Below are positions 35,044 to 43,601 of a stretch of 64,000 nt of DNA, piece after piece (positions within the stretch are counted from its first letter, which is position 1; each line of letters begins with the position of its first letter). Source of the DNA: Aliishimia sp963678085 (GTDB lineage Bacteria; Pseudomonadota; Alphaproteobacteria; Rhodobacterales; Rhodobacteraceae). Location of the stretch: the NCBI GenBank assembly GCA_963678085.1, contig OY782680.1, forward strand, positions 558,001 to 622,000, read 5' to 3'. The notes beneath the pieces were generated by a model, which saw nothing but the letters and a program-made list of their open reading frames with translations, was not told the DNA's origin and ran no database searches. Made by a program: the position numbers and the translations under genes.

Positions 35044-36051
35044 ATGGACGCAGTTTCAGAAGGATACACGCTTTACACACGCCCACCCAGCGGACGCTAC
35101 TACGTACGGTTTTCAATCAAAGACCAAGGGCAGCAACGGCTGTCTTTGGGTACCTCAGACCCCATTGAGGCTGAAAGGCGTGCACAAGCCAAGTGGGTCA
35201 AAGCATGCGCGCTGGCAGAAGTTGGATTGTCAGTGAGCAAAAAGCAGTTTGAGAAAATTGCAGAGGAATTCATCGCTGGCATTCAACTGGCGGTCCAACG
35301 TGGTGAAAAAGCTGAATACCATGGCAAGCAGTATCCGACGATCATCCGACGGTATTTTGTCGAATATTTCCGCCAGAAGCTGATGAGCGCCATCAAAGCC
35401 GACGACATTGACGATTATTGGAACTGGCGGAAGGAATTTTGGATCACCGGTCCTGGGTCAAAGAACCCCAACATCCAATACACCCGTGTGATCAAAGACA
35501 AAGAGACCCGCATCTGCCGTCCAGTGAAAGAGGGCTACCCATCCAAATCCACCCTGCATAAGGAGAGCCTGCTGCTGCGGCAGCTTTTTGAGTTTGGTCA
35601 ACGCCGAGGATACACAACGGAAATCCCAGAAATCAACGCGCCCAAGGACCAACGCCGCAAAGACAATGCGCGGCCTGGGTTCACGTGGGAGGAGTTTCTG
35701 CATCTGAAATCTGTGTCAGAGGCACGTGTGAGGGAGTTTGAATTTTCTGATGATGACCCCAGCGGCAAAAACCAAAAGACATATCAGGACCGGCTACGTC
35801 TCCACTGCTTCTGCATGATCGCCGCATTCACAGGCATGCGACCCACCGAACTGTTCAACCTCAGTTGGGGTGATATCGAGACGAGGAAAATCCAAATCGA
35901 AAACGGCGAATTCAGCGATGTCACCGTGATCCAAGCCCGTGGCAAGGGCAAAGAACGTGAGCTTGCCGCGATGCCAGAAACCCTCACATTCTTCAATCTT
36001 CTGAAATCACTGTACTGTCACATCCCGCAAGGTGATATGGCCGCTTCTTGA
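35044..36051 (+). pseudogene. Tyrosine integrase truncated by IS481
   Basis: About 320 residues of a phage-type integrase are present. An N-terminal arm domain (YTLYTRPPSGRYYVRFSIKD), a core-binding domain and the first catalytic arginine (AAFTGMRPTELFNLSW) are present. The C-terminal HxxR, H and Y motifs are missing because the frame enters IS481 at 36016 and stops at 36051. The downstream flank of the IS does not restore the gene, so a deletion accompanied the insertion. Confidence 0.8.
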
Positions 36052-36982
36052 ATAGGCCCATTTTGAGATTGTACCATTCCTTCATAGCTTGCAAGGGCGG
36101 TTTGCTGCCCAAGGCTGATTGCGGAAGTTTTTGGTTATAGAGCCAGACATAGCGGTGCAGCGTCGCCTCCAGTTCTTCTCCGGATCGGAAGTGGTGGCTT
36201 TGTAAGACTTCTTCGATGCGACCGTTGAAGCGCTCGACCATCCCGTTGGTTTGAGGTGATTTCGGTGGTGTCAGCCGATGTTCAATCTCCAGTGAAGCAC
36301 AGAGCTTGTCGAACTCATGCTCACCCGTCGCAGCCCGCTTGCGCAGACCAAAGAGACGGTCTGTGAACTCTTTTCCGTTATCGGTCAAGATCGTGCGGAT
36401 GCGCATAGGGCAGGCACGCTCTAAATCACGCAGAAAGCGCCGAGCATTCGCGGCTGTCTTGTAGTTGTAGATGCGAATAAAAACCCATCTGGTTGCCCGG
36501 TCAATTGCCACGAAAAGGTAACGGCGCTTCGTTTCATCCGCCATTTGAGGCAGATACTTCACGTCAATATGGATGTAGCCTGGCTCATAGGCTTTGAAAG
36601 CACTGTGTTTCGGCTTGGCGGCCTTGCCCTTCAAATCACGCAGATTTCCAACTCCATGCCTACGCAGGCAACGATCCAGGCCTGAGCGCGAGACGTTCGG
36701 GTTCAGGAACTCTCGAACCACCGCCAGCAGGTCGTCAAGCGACACGAGCAACGTCTTGCGCAGCGCCACCGCAACCGCCTCTTGAGCGGGCGTCAGCGTG
36801 GTTTGAAGCCGATGCGGCGTATGACTGCGATCTTCCACGCTGTCTCGTTTACGCCACTTCCAGACTGTCTGCTTCGTAATCCCATAGCGCTCCGCCACAA
36901 CCCACGCAGGCTCACGGCTCGCTTGGATCGCTGCCCGAACTTTCGGCGTGGTCGTTGCTTCCTTATGCAGCCTGATGTGCAT
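35993..36982 (-). CDS. IS481 transposase
   Basis: This DDE transposase of about 329 aa has an N-terminal HTH (WVVAERYGITKQTVWKWRKR). The catalytic triad is visible as D in YIHIDVKYL, D in ILTDNGKEF and E in MVERFNGRI. The start ATG at 36982 (MHIRLHKEATTTP) is the family start. The stop codon at 35993 lies 23 bp outside the inverted repeat, so the last residues are supplied by the truncated integrase DNA. Confidence 0.88.
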   Translation of the reverse strand: MHIRLHKEATTTPKVRAAIQASREPAWVVAERYGITKQTVWKWRKRDSVEDRSHTPHRLQTTLTPAQEAVAVALRKTLLVSLDDLLAVVREFLNPNVSRSGLDRCLRRHGVGNLRDLKGKAAKPKHSAFKAYEPGYIHIDVKYLPQMADETKRRYLFVAIDRATRWVFIRIYNYKTAANARRFLRDLERACPMRIRTILTDNGKEFTDRLFGLRKRAATGEHEFDKLCASLEIEHRLTPPKSPQTNGMVERFNGRIEEVLQSHHFRSGEELEATLHRYVWLYNQKLPQSALGSKPPLQAMKEWYNLKMGLFKKRPYHLAGCDSTVISED

Positions 36983-37073
36983 CGCTCTCTCCATCCCGTG
37001 CAGCCTCTAAAACCGATCTTGCCATGAAAAGCGATGAACGACGAGGGGCTATGTGATCGTCCGGGATAGAACA
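36016..37073 (-). mobile_element. IS481-family insertion sequence
   Basis: The ends are TGTCACATCCCG at 36016 and the complement TGTTCTATCCCG at 37073, matching in 17 of 26 positions, with the TGT...ACA termini of the family. The length of 1,058 bp is normal. No clear target duplication is visible, consistent with deletion at one side. Confidence 0.8.
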
Positions 37074-37217
37074 CCTAGGGTTTCGTATCGGGCAAACGAA
37101 TATAGTCACGTTCAACTATCGATGCACCCACAGGATGTTCTACGAAATCCATGGATGGCCTGTGCCTCATGGGATCAAAACGGAGATGTACGTCGAAAAA
37201 GCATTGGCAAGGTGGCA

Positions 37218-37809
37218 ATGCCAATTGTCTACTTGATTGGTGGATGCAGCAGGAGCGGAAAAAGCAAGCTGGCCAAGTTGCTGCTTTCGAGGAAGAACAT
37301 CCCTTGCTTTAGTACCGACGTTTTGGACGCAGCCTTTCGAGAACTCGGCGAAATTCCAAATGGACCGGACCCCAACGGGGATGATGCTAATCGAACAGTT
37401 CAACGTTTAATGGCTCCGAATTATTGCCCAAACCGTCACCGGTCATGCCCCCTATGTCTTTGAAGGCATTCATCTGAGTCCCGAATTCATAAGCGGGCAA
37501 ATCGCTCGCCATCCAAATCGCATTGCGGCTTGTGTGCTGGGTTTCCCCCAAACTAATCCAATTGCAAAGTTGGAGCAGGCTGCCCTAGCGGAAAACGCTG
37601 AGGACGATTGGTTGTTGAACCGTACAAGGTCGTTTCAAATCCAGTATCTGCAACACCAGCAGAACATGTCAAAGCAGATGCAAGCTCAGTCAAACGAGCT
37701 GGGGGTTCCATTCGTTGATACTGGGTTGGATTACCGGGGCGCCCTTGAAAACGCTTGCCGCCTTTTACCGGATTCGATCAGACAGGATCAGTCTCGAACC
37801 GTATTATGA
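37218..37809 (+). pseudogene. P-loop kinase-like gene with frameshift
   Basis: MPIVYLIGGCSRSGKSKLAK gives a Walker A (GGCSRSGKS) like that of 2-phosphoglycerate kinase or zeta-type kinases. The frame continues to about 37410, then homology passes to another frame (LRIIAQTVTGHAPYVFEGIH onward) that runs to 37809. A net one-base change near 37405-37415 explains it. The second part alone has no good start. The gene is presumed inactive. Confidence 0.6.
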
Positions 37810-37813
37810 TCGT

Positions 37814-38269
37814 TTACGGTTGCCTTAGCTTCAACAGTAACAAGTCCCGCTTGATATCCTGCTTCAATTGGTCTTCGAAGGCCAGCAGAAAACTGAACTC
37901 AATGTCGATGTAGTCAGATCGCTTGAATTGCGTTGAGAATTTCAAGTGTACGTTGCCCATGTAGGCTGTCGCCGATTTTTCGTAGTAGGCATTGGGACAA
38001 TGAAAGATGTGCCAGCGAAGTAAACATCGATGTGGATCGCTTTCGCTGCGGCATATGTGACTCTGAAACCGAATGATTGTTTCTCTTCCACATTCATATG
38101 ATAGACAGGCACCGTGGAAGTTGTCCAACACCTCCATGTGACGATCTATTTTTTGATGAAACCACTTCATTGAAAGGCTCTCATCAACACCCAACCAGGA
38201 TGAAAAACCTCGCGGTTTAAAAGTCTTAAAGTAATAGTTGTCAAATCCAATTTTCTCACATTCTCGCAT
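37814..38269 (-). CDS. Hypothetical protein (shares upstream element with 26266-26706)
   Basis: This 151-aa soluble protein is not recognised. Its C-terminus is helical (FEDQLKQDIKRDLLLLKLRQ). The upstream block 38297-38331 matches that before the 146-aa gene at 26266. The two proteins are similar in length but I see no clear sequence similarity. Confidence 0.5.
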   Translation of the reverse strand: MRECEKIGFDNYYFKTFKPRGFSSWLGVDESLSMKWFHQKIDRHMEVLDNFHGACLSYECGRETIIRFQSHICRSESDPHRCLLRWHIFHCPNAYYEKSATAYMGNVHLKFSTQFKRSDYIDIEFSFLLAFEDQLKQDIKRDLLLLKLRQP

Positions 38270-38296
38270 TTAATTTTTCCTTCGTAATGTCCTTTG

Positions 38297-38331
38297 AGTC
38301 TGACGCCTTGGCAAAGGAAAATCATTATTCA
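38297..38331 (-). promoter_or_regulatory. Shared upstream element, copy 2
   Basis: GAGTCTGACGCCTT then GGAAAATCATTATT on the plus strand, matching 26729-26760. It lies 28-62 bp upstream of the start at 38269. Confidence 0.5.
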
Positions 38332-38556
38332 TGTGAAATTTTTTTGAATAAAATCAGTGTTTGGTTGGTTCGACCGGACAGTGATCCATATCCAGCGAGA
38401 AGCAGCTGGCCCAAAGCGGTGTTTTTCTGAAAACGCGGTCCGCAAACCGATATCGCAGTTTTCCTCTGCATGTCGGACCCTCTGTTCCAGCGCGTACAGC
38501 AGCTTGGGTTGGTCCAGCGGGGGGTCATCATTGGCTATTGGGTTCAGCTTGATCAT
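38329..38556 (-). CDS. Possible small hypothetical protein
   Basis: This 75-aa frame has natural-looking composition (MIKLNPIANDDPPLDQPKLL, followed by a helical ALEQRVRHAEEN region). No good ribosome-binding site is seen, and the frame ends at the shared upstream element. The call is tentative. Confidence 0.3.
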   Translation of the reverse strand: MIKLNPIANDDPPLDQPKLLYALEQRVRHAEENCDIGLRTAFSEKHRFGPAASRWIWITVRSNQPNTDFIQKNFT

Positions 38557-38610
38557 GTAGGGAAACTGGCGCTAGCATAGCAGGAACGTAAGTGACCAAA
38601 AACCATACGC

Positions 38611-38844
38611 ATGGAATTCGAACTCTCAGATGAAGATGAACTGATCATTCAGCGTTTGTCGGAAACTGGTGCGTATGCGGACCGCGCTGATGTTTTGGAC
38701 GCGGCTTTGATGACTTTGGAGCGGCATCATAAGCAAGACATCTTGGGCAATGCCATTCAACAGGGTTTGAATAGCGGTATTGACGAGGATTTCAGCTGGG
38801 CTGATTTAATGGCGGAAGCTAAGGCCAGCGTCGGTGACACTTGA
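38611..38844 (+). CDS. ParD-like antitoxin, apparently orphan
   Basis: This 77-aa ribbon-helix-helix protein contains IIQRLSETGAYADRADVLDAAL, matching the ParD/CC2985 family. A ParE toxin would normally follow with a short overlap, but the next 40-100 bp show no toxin frame. It may be an orphan antitoxin left after loss of its partner. Confidence 0.6.
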   Translation: MEFELSDEDELIIQRLSETGAYADRADVLDAALMTLERHHKQDILGNAIQQGLNSGIDEDFSWADLMAEAKASVGDT

Positions 38845-38957
38845 TCTGAGCAGAGGATCTATCAAGTCACTGATATTGCAGTATTTTGGTGTTCTTCTTT
38901 AAGGCGCACCAAATGACTTTTCTTGATCCGCACAGCAACATGCTTTATGGAAGGCGC

Positions 38958-39224
38958 ATGGATAAGAGTTTTGACAGCATCGTGTTGACGACCGTGAACG
39001 CGCCTTACAAACATAAGGTGGGAGCGGCCCAATTGGCTGCGTCTTTGCAAAATTTGGATGTTGCCCAAGACTCTTTGGGGCAGGTGTTGTCCTTCTTTAC
39101 GGAGGTCTCAAAAGCTAACCAAGTTGGTTTTGTCAAAGCGCATGGCGTTGAGCCAAAGGGCCTCAATGCGCTTGCGGCTTATCTGTCTCATCAAACTGGC
39201 CAAGATATCCGGTCTGTGATTTGA
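38958..39224 (+). CDS. Small protein preceding the AbiEii-like gene
   Basis: This 88-aa protein begins MDKSFDSIVLTTVNAPYKHK, with a GGAAGG site upstream (longer in-frame starts exist at 38913 and 38886). It overlaps the following gene by 4 bp, which suggests it is the cognate first gene of a two-gene toxin-antitoxin type module. I do not recognise an AbiEi domain; it is much shorter. Confidence 0.5.
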   Translation: MDKSFDSIVLTTVNAPYKHKVGAAQLAASLQNLDVAQDSLGQVLSFFTEVSKANQVGFVKAHGVEPKGLNALAAYLSHQTGQDIRSVI

Positions 39225-39914
39225 GCGGTACACCAACGACCCAATGGGATCGCTTGTTCTCAATTGCAGTCGATCTGATCAAGCAAGCAAATGCGCAACA
39301 CCTGATAGTGGACCATTGGACCTTTGGCGGCGGCACGGCCTTGATGCTCCAGATTGATCACCGCGAAAGCCATGATGTGGATCTGTTCATCACTGATCCG
39401 CAGCTGCTGGGTTTCCTGGACCCGGCGAAACAAGGCTTTGCCTTGTCGATGGAACCAACAGCCTACGACAGCGACGGCGGAACCAACAGCCTACGACAGC
39501 GACGGCTTGGGTCATCTCAAAATATCCTTTGAAGATATTGGTGAGATCGATTTTATCGTGGGCCAGCAACAGACCGAACCTGGGTTCAGGGTACAGGACA
39601 TTCTGGGCGTGCCAACCAAACTGGAAACTCCAGCAGAGATCATCGTCAAAAAGATTGTGTACCGGGGTAGTCGTATTCAGCCACGTGATATCTTTGACAT
39701 TGCTGCCACGCTGCGGGTTGTTGGCAGTGAGGTTTTGACCAAGGCTTTGCAAACTCACACAGAAGAAGCCGCTGTGACCTTGAGCGCATTGAACCGCCTG
39801 CAATCTGATTTCGTGGAACGCGTCATCAGTAGGTTGGCTATCCGAGACGGGTTCGAAGATTTGGTGACAACCGCATATGCCGATGCCTGGAGCTTCCTGC
39901 AAAAGCTCAGTTAA
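39221..39914 (+). pseudogene. AbiEii-like nucleotidyltransferase toxin broken by 28-bp duplication
   Basis: The N-terminal part shows FGGGTALMLQ then HRESHDVDLFI, the nucleotidyltransferase active site (GG...DxD) of the AbiEii/AbiGii family. A 28-bp unit (39451-39478) is repeated immediately (39479-39506). Because 28 is not a multiple of three, the frame is lost. With one copy removed, a continuous protein of about 220 aa reads from TTG 39221 to 39914. Such tandem repeats can revert by slippage, so the gene may be switchable rather than dead. Confidence 0.8.
39451..39506 (+). repeat. 28-bp perfect tandem duplication
   Basis: Two adjacent identical 28-mers (39451-39478, 39479-39506), beginning GGAACCAACAGCC and ending GCGACGGC, lie inside the AbiEii-like gene. 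Confidence 0.95.
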
Positions 39915-39940
39915 GCCATATTTGCGCGAAAAAACTCGCA

Positions 39941-39985
39941 GAAACTTTCCGCAGAAAAGTTTTTGGCAGAACTTTCCCGGAAAAC
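39941..39985. repeat. TTTCC-GGAAA hairpin repeat, copy 3
   Basis: AAACTTTCCGCAGAAAAGTTTT and then ACTTTCCCGGAAAA occur between two convergent genes. It is related to the copies at 25548 and 30322. The convergent setting fits a bidirectional terminator. Confidence 0.45.
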
Positions 39986-39987
39986 CC

Positions 39988-40557
39988 CTATAGCGCCTCC
40001 ACTGCGCTGCGCTTTTGCTCATCCGAAACATCGATGTAGCGTTGCGTGGTGGTCAGCTGTTTGTGCCCCGCCAGCTCCATGATCACTTTTGGCGAAATCC
40101 CTGACTGGGCGAGCCGCGTGATGAACCAGCGACGCCCACTGTGCGAGGATGCATCATCGATCCCAGCAGCATCAAACACTCGGGCAAAGGCTTGAACCAT
40201 GCTGTTTGCAGTAAACGGACCACCTTTTTGTGATTGGATCACTGGGCGTTCCAATGATTTCCACCGGTCCAGCTGTGCCCAATAGGTCGAAAGTTCCCGT
40301 TGCAGCTTGGCGTTTAGATGCACTTGGCGCGCTTCCTTGGCTTTGGTGTTCTCAGCCTTCAAGTAGAACATCGCTTTGGGCTTGAGGTCTCGATCCAGCA
40401 CGTCGGCCCATTTGAGCGAGGCGATCTCGCCCACACGCAGTCCAGCATAATGTGATAGCAACAGCATGAGCCGGTTGCGCTTGCCGTTTTGCATCGTGAC
40501 GCAAATCGCAAGTACACGCTTGAGCTCTGTATCCGTTAGCACCTTCGCTTGTTTCAT
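39988..40557 (-). CDS. Short tyrosine recombinase
   Basis: This 189-aa protein consists almost only of the catalytic domain, as in FimB/FimE-type recombinases. The residues R in AGLRVGEIASL, HxxR in SHSGRRWF, H in AGHKQLTT and Y in RYIDVS are all present. The ATG at 40557 follows GGTGGA. It could act on an invertible or resolution site nearby, or be the element's own recombinase. No paired inversion repeats were recognised beside it. Confidence 0.8.
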   Translation of the reverse strand: MKQAKVLTDTELKRVLAICVTMQNGKRNRLMLLLSHYAGLRVGEIASLKWADVLDRDLKPKAMFYLKAENTKAKEARQVHLNAKLQRELSTYWAQLDRWKSLERPVIQSQKGGPFTANSMVQAFARVFDAAGIDDASSHSGRRWFITRLAQSGISPKVIMELAGHKQLTTTQRYIDVSDEQKRSAVEAL

Positions 40558-40943
40558 CAGTCCACCGCCAATCCGCTGCAATATAACGTTTTTTGCTCAA
40601 CGAGCTTGCAACGTTATGTTGCCACCTGACGGGCAGCGCGACCGTATTTTGATTGCCAAGGTTCTGAAGTTGGTAGGGTAGAACAGCAGGAAATTTGTAT
40701 TTTGTTATCTTGTGAGGAACTGCTCAAAAGCACGCATTCTACCATAATAGCCGTTCATCCAGCGCGGCGAACTCACCAGGTGAGCCCACTTTGGCTGACG
40801 CTGCTCGTAGCACGAATGTCGGCTCCTTCGAAAAGACTGCCAAAACGTGAAAAATCAAACGTAGTTTCGCCAATGGTTGGTGACACAGAACATCGCTCAG
40901 ATTTACGCATGCACTATTGGTGCACACCTGCTAAATTGAAGAC
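40558..40943. other. Intergenic stretch, no gene seen
   Basis: About 390 bp with only short, poorly composed frames. Nothing else is recognised. Confidence 0.4.
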
Positions 40944-41195
40944 ATGCAAGGTTGGATTGTAGAAAAGAAGATTGAAAGCGAGGATGGAACGCGCAACGTT
41001 GAGATACGCGTCAGCCCCGACCGAAAACTCTTCCGCTACTACAAAAATGTTTGGACCGAAGTTAGGCAGGACGAGCTACTGTTCCACGCCGATGGAGGTT
41101 ATTGGTCTTATCCAGAAATGTCAGGCTACTTTGCCAGCCTCGCAGACTGCGAAAGGGGCGCGCGCGCCAACCTCGGTTGGCTGGGAGACTGCTGA
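40944..41195 (+). CDS. Small hypothetical protein
   Basis: This 83-aa frame starts MQGWIVEKKIESEDGTRNVE, with alternating strand pattern and aromatic residues (GGYWSYPEMSGYF). The composition looks natural but the family is unknown and the ribosome-binding site is weak. Confidence 0.4.
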   Translation: MQGWIVEKKIESEDGTRNVEIRVSPDRKLFRYYKNVWTEVRQDELLFHADGGYWSYPEMSGYFASLADCERGARANLGWLGDC

Positions 41196-41394
41196 TATGT
41201 CAAAACACATGCGTTTCTCTTAAAGACGACAACCACCGTTTTTCAGACAATCGTGCGCTCCGGAGCCGACGTTCAGGCTGCCGCGGCGAACGCGCGTTCC
41301 GTCCGCAAAAACAGCCCCTGTGGTACGCAGCGAAGGTCTGACCACAGGAAGAAAAAACTTGATTTGATCAAGTTGCCAAAGGTTTCCATTGCCT

Positions 41395-42296
41395 TCATTC
41401 CGAAATCGCATCCAGTCCAATGAGCGTTCGTCGTTCATTGTCGTTTCCTGGCACGATGGCCAGGAATTCATCATTCGCAATTTCGGGCCGTCCCAATGCC
41501 TTCAACACTTTGCGACCAAATGAGCCTGATAAGAGTGCGATACCTTCAGGTTCAAGGATGCCTCTTGCTCCTTGGTTTTTTCGAAGCCGTTTAAGTGGGT
41601 CAAGCTGATCGTGCAACAAGGCTTGAACCACTTCTCTTGGTACAACTTTATCGATGTTGGCTCTGAAAAAATCTGCTGCTCGTTTGGTTCCAGGCTGGAC
41701 TTTGCGGAGGCTGTTGAATTGGCCCATATTGAAGCTACGCCAGACTGATGGCGGATAGGGTGCTCCATCAACCAGCCACAGGATGTTTCGAACTGCATTA
41801 GATTTCACACCGCGTTTTCCATCGCGATTGGGAGCGTTCAGGTACTCTTGGCGCGCCAACATAACGCCCATCCAGCAAGTACACTCTTCCTCCTTGGAAG
41901 TGATTACCAGACATGGATCTTCGTTCGCATAGGTCTCGGGCGGGATCATCCAACTGTTATCAAGGGTGTTCTTAATATCAACATCCTGCCCATCGATAAC
42001 TAAATCTCGAACCCCCTTAGGTGCTCCAAGGAAGTCACGGACATAGTGTTCGATTTTCAGGCCAACGAAGGTTTTTCAACATTGTCCAGTTGTTGAAGCT
42101 CAGTTCGTCCGGTGCGAATGGGGTCCAAAACAAAATCGATTGCGTCCCGAATTGCGCCAGGAAACGCATGGCGCACTTTTTCAGGCCCGCCAGCAAGGTT
42201 GGCTATCCCATCACGGATTTCGATTAAAGCTTCATGGTCGGGGTGGCCGGGAATCACATTTGATGGCAACATTCGCATGCATAGATGCTGCACCAT
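41395..42296 (-). pseudogene. NaeI-like type II restriction endonuclease, one-base frameshift
   Basis: The upstream part (42296 to about 42072) ends RTGRTELQQLDNVEK. In the next frame the protein continues FVGLKIEHYVRDF, DVDIKNTLDNSWMIPPET, CLVITSKEEECTCWMG, NRDGKRG and finally KNQGARGILEPEGIALL. These segments match NaeI in order, including the D...DxK catalytic region. Adding one A to the A5 run (T5 at 42072-42076 on the plus strand) restores a continuous frame reading VEKTFVG. The adjacent methyltransferase completes a restriction-modification pair. The frameshift may be real or a homopolymer error. Confidence 0.75.
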
Positions 42297-42341
42297 TGTT
42301 GATGAAAGTTGGAGTCTCAGTTTGCAGTATTGGATATTTGT

Positions 42342-43298
42342 CTAGGCGACGGCGTAGAGCTTCCTAACCGATAGAGCTGCATTCAGTTGTTTCCCGACCG
42401 CTTCAGCGACAGGGGGCGGGAATGCATTGCCAACTTGGCGATAGGCATTGGTTTTTGCTCCTGTGAAGTGCCAATTATCAGGGAAACCCTGTATCTTTGC
42501 GACCATTGGCACTGTTAGCCTGGGCATGCCTTCATGGTCGGGTGCTGGTGCTTCCGGCGCAATTGTCCGTCCTTCTACACCCAGTGAAGCCCAAGCCTTG
42601 CGAGCTCGTGTTGGGCCAAGGTCTGGGCCACCGTGTTTCTTGCTGCCGCCAACAATAGTCGGGGCAATTTCATTTGCCTTGTTTGCCCAAGCCTTTGCGC
42701 CACGCCATCCATTTTCCTGCATCATGGGAAGAAGTGCTTCACCAACCGTCTTTGCCTTTACCAATCCCGGTGCTGGCCAATCAAAGTGCTCCATACGGTT
42801 TTCTTCAATCGCCATTATCACTACTCTTGGTCGTAGCTGCGAGACGCCGAAGTCAGAAGCATTGAGCAGTTTAGCTTCAGAATAGTAACCAAGCTTCTTA
42901 AGTTGGGCCTTGAGGTGCATGCGATAGTCCTCAAACACCGCGTCCAAAAACCCTCTGACATTTTCGATCATCACAGCCCGAGGGCGCATGGCATCAACAA
43001 TGTCGATAGCGTCATCAAACAGGTTGCGCTCGTCTGCCGGGCCAAGTTGCTTGCCCGCTTTCGAGAATGGTGGGCACGGTAGCCCTCCTGCCAAAAGGTC
43101 AACGCCCTGATAGGAGTGCGCATCGTCCTTGAAAACCCGCATGTCTTCTTCTCGGACATTCCAATGAGGACGATTATGGCGGAGCGTGTCACAGCAGTGC
43201 TTGTCAATTTCTACCAAAGACAAGTGCTCGAACTTTGCTCGCTCCAATCCAAGGGCTTGACCACCGGCACCGGCGCAAAGTTCGAGTGATGTAAGCAC
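42342..43298 (-). CDS. DNA cytosine-5 methyltransferase (partner of NaeI-like enzyme)
   Basis: This 318-aa C5 methyltransferase has motif I LELCAGAGGQALG at residues 5-17, motif IV GGLPCPPFSKAG with the catalytic cysteine near 75, motif VI MIENVRG near 110, motif VIII region QLRPRVVIMA, and motif X GNAFPPPVAEAVG. The target-recognition region is short. NaeI-type enzymes recognise GCCGGC, so the inferred target is that or a relative. It appears intact while its nuclease is frameshifted, leaving a solitary methylase. Confidence 0.88.
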   Translation of the reverse strand: MLTSLELCAGAGGQALGLERAKFEHLSLVEIDKHCCDTLRHNRPHWNVREEDMRVFKDDAHSYQGVDLLAGGLPCPPFSKAGKQLGPADERNLFDDAIDIVDAMRPRAVMIENVRGFLDAVFEDYRMHLKAQLKKLGYYSEAKLLNASDFGVSQLRPRVVIMAIEENRMEHFDWPAPGLVKAKTVGEALLPMMQENGWRGAKAWANKANEIAPTIVGGSKKHGGPDLGPTRARKAWASLGVEGRTIAPEAPAPDHEGMPRLTVPMVAKIQGFPDNWHFTGAKTNAYRQVGNAFPPPVAEAVGKQLNAALSVRKLYAVA

Positions 43299-43601
43299 GT
43301 GGTATGGCCTCCCGTTTGCAATACAACAGTTTACTGCTAGCTAAGCAACAGGATTAGTTTAGCATGTAGAAGTTCACAAGATGTTCTTCTTTGCGACTGA
43401 TCCTCTAAGGCAAGTAGCTATCCACTGCTCCATGCTTTCAATCAGCTGAAATTCCTGCACTTCTCAACAGTCAAAAAATCTTGATTTTTCGTAGTACACT
43501 GCTGAAATCAGCGATCCGCGTGTCCATGCTCATCTAGCACAAGGCTAGCACAGTTTGATTTCGACCCAGTAATATCAATGACTTAACGCACCATGACGCG
43601 C
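43299..43601. other. Non-coding right end of element 2
   Basis: No gene is seen. It holds the right-arm box pair at 43534-43553 close to the attachment repeat and the probable promoter of the methyltransferase near 43330. Confidence 0.5.
43534..43553 (+). promoter_or_regulatory. Arm-type repeat pair, right end of element 2
   Basis: CTAGCACAA (43534) and CTAGCACAG (43545) are 11 bp apart, matching the array at 15341-15449. They lie 50-70 bp before attachment copy 3. Confidence 0.55.

Noticed and set aside
36016..37073. Invertible segment made by the short recombinase
   Set aside because: The segment has IS481 termini and a DDE transposase; the inverted ends belong to the IS, not to a recombinase site.
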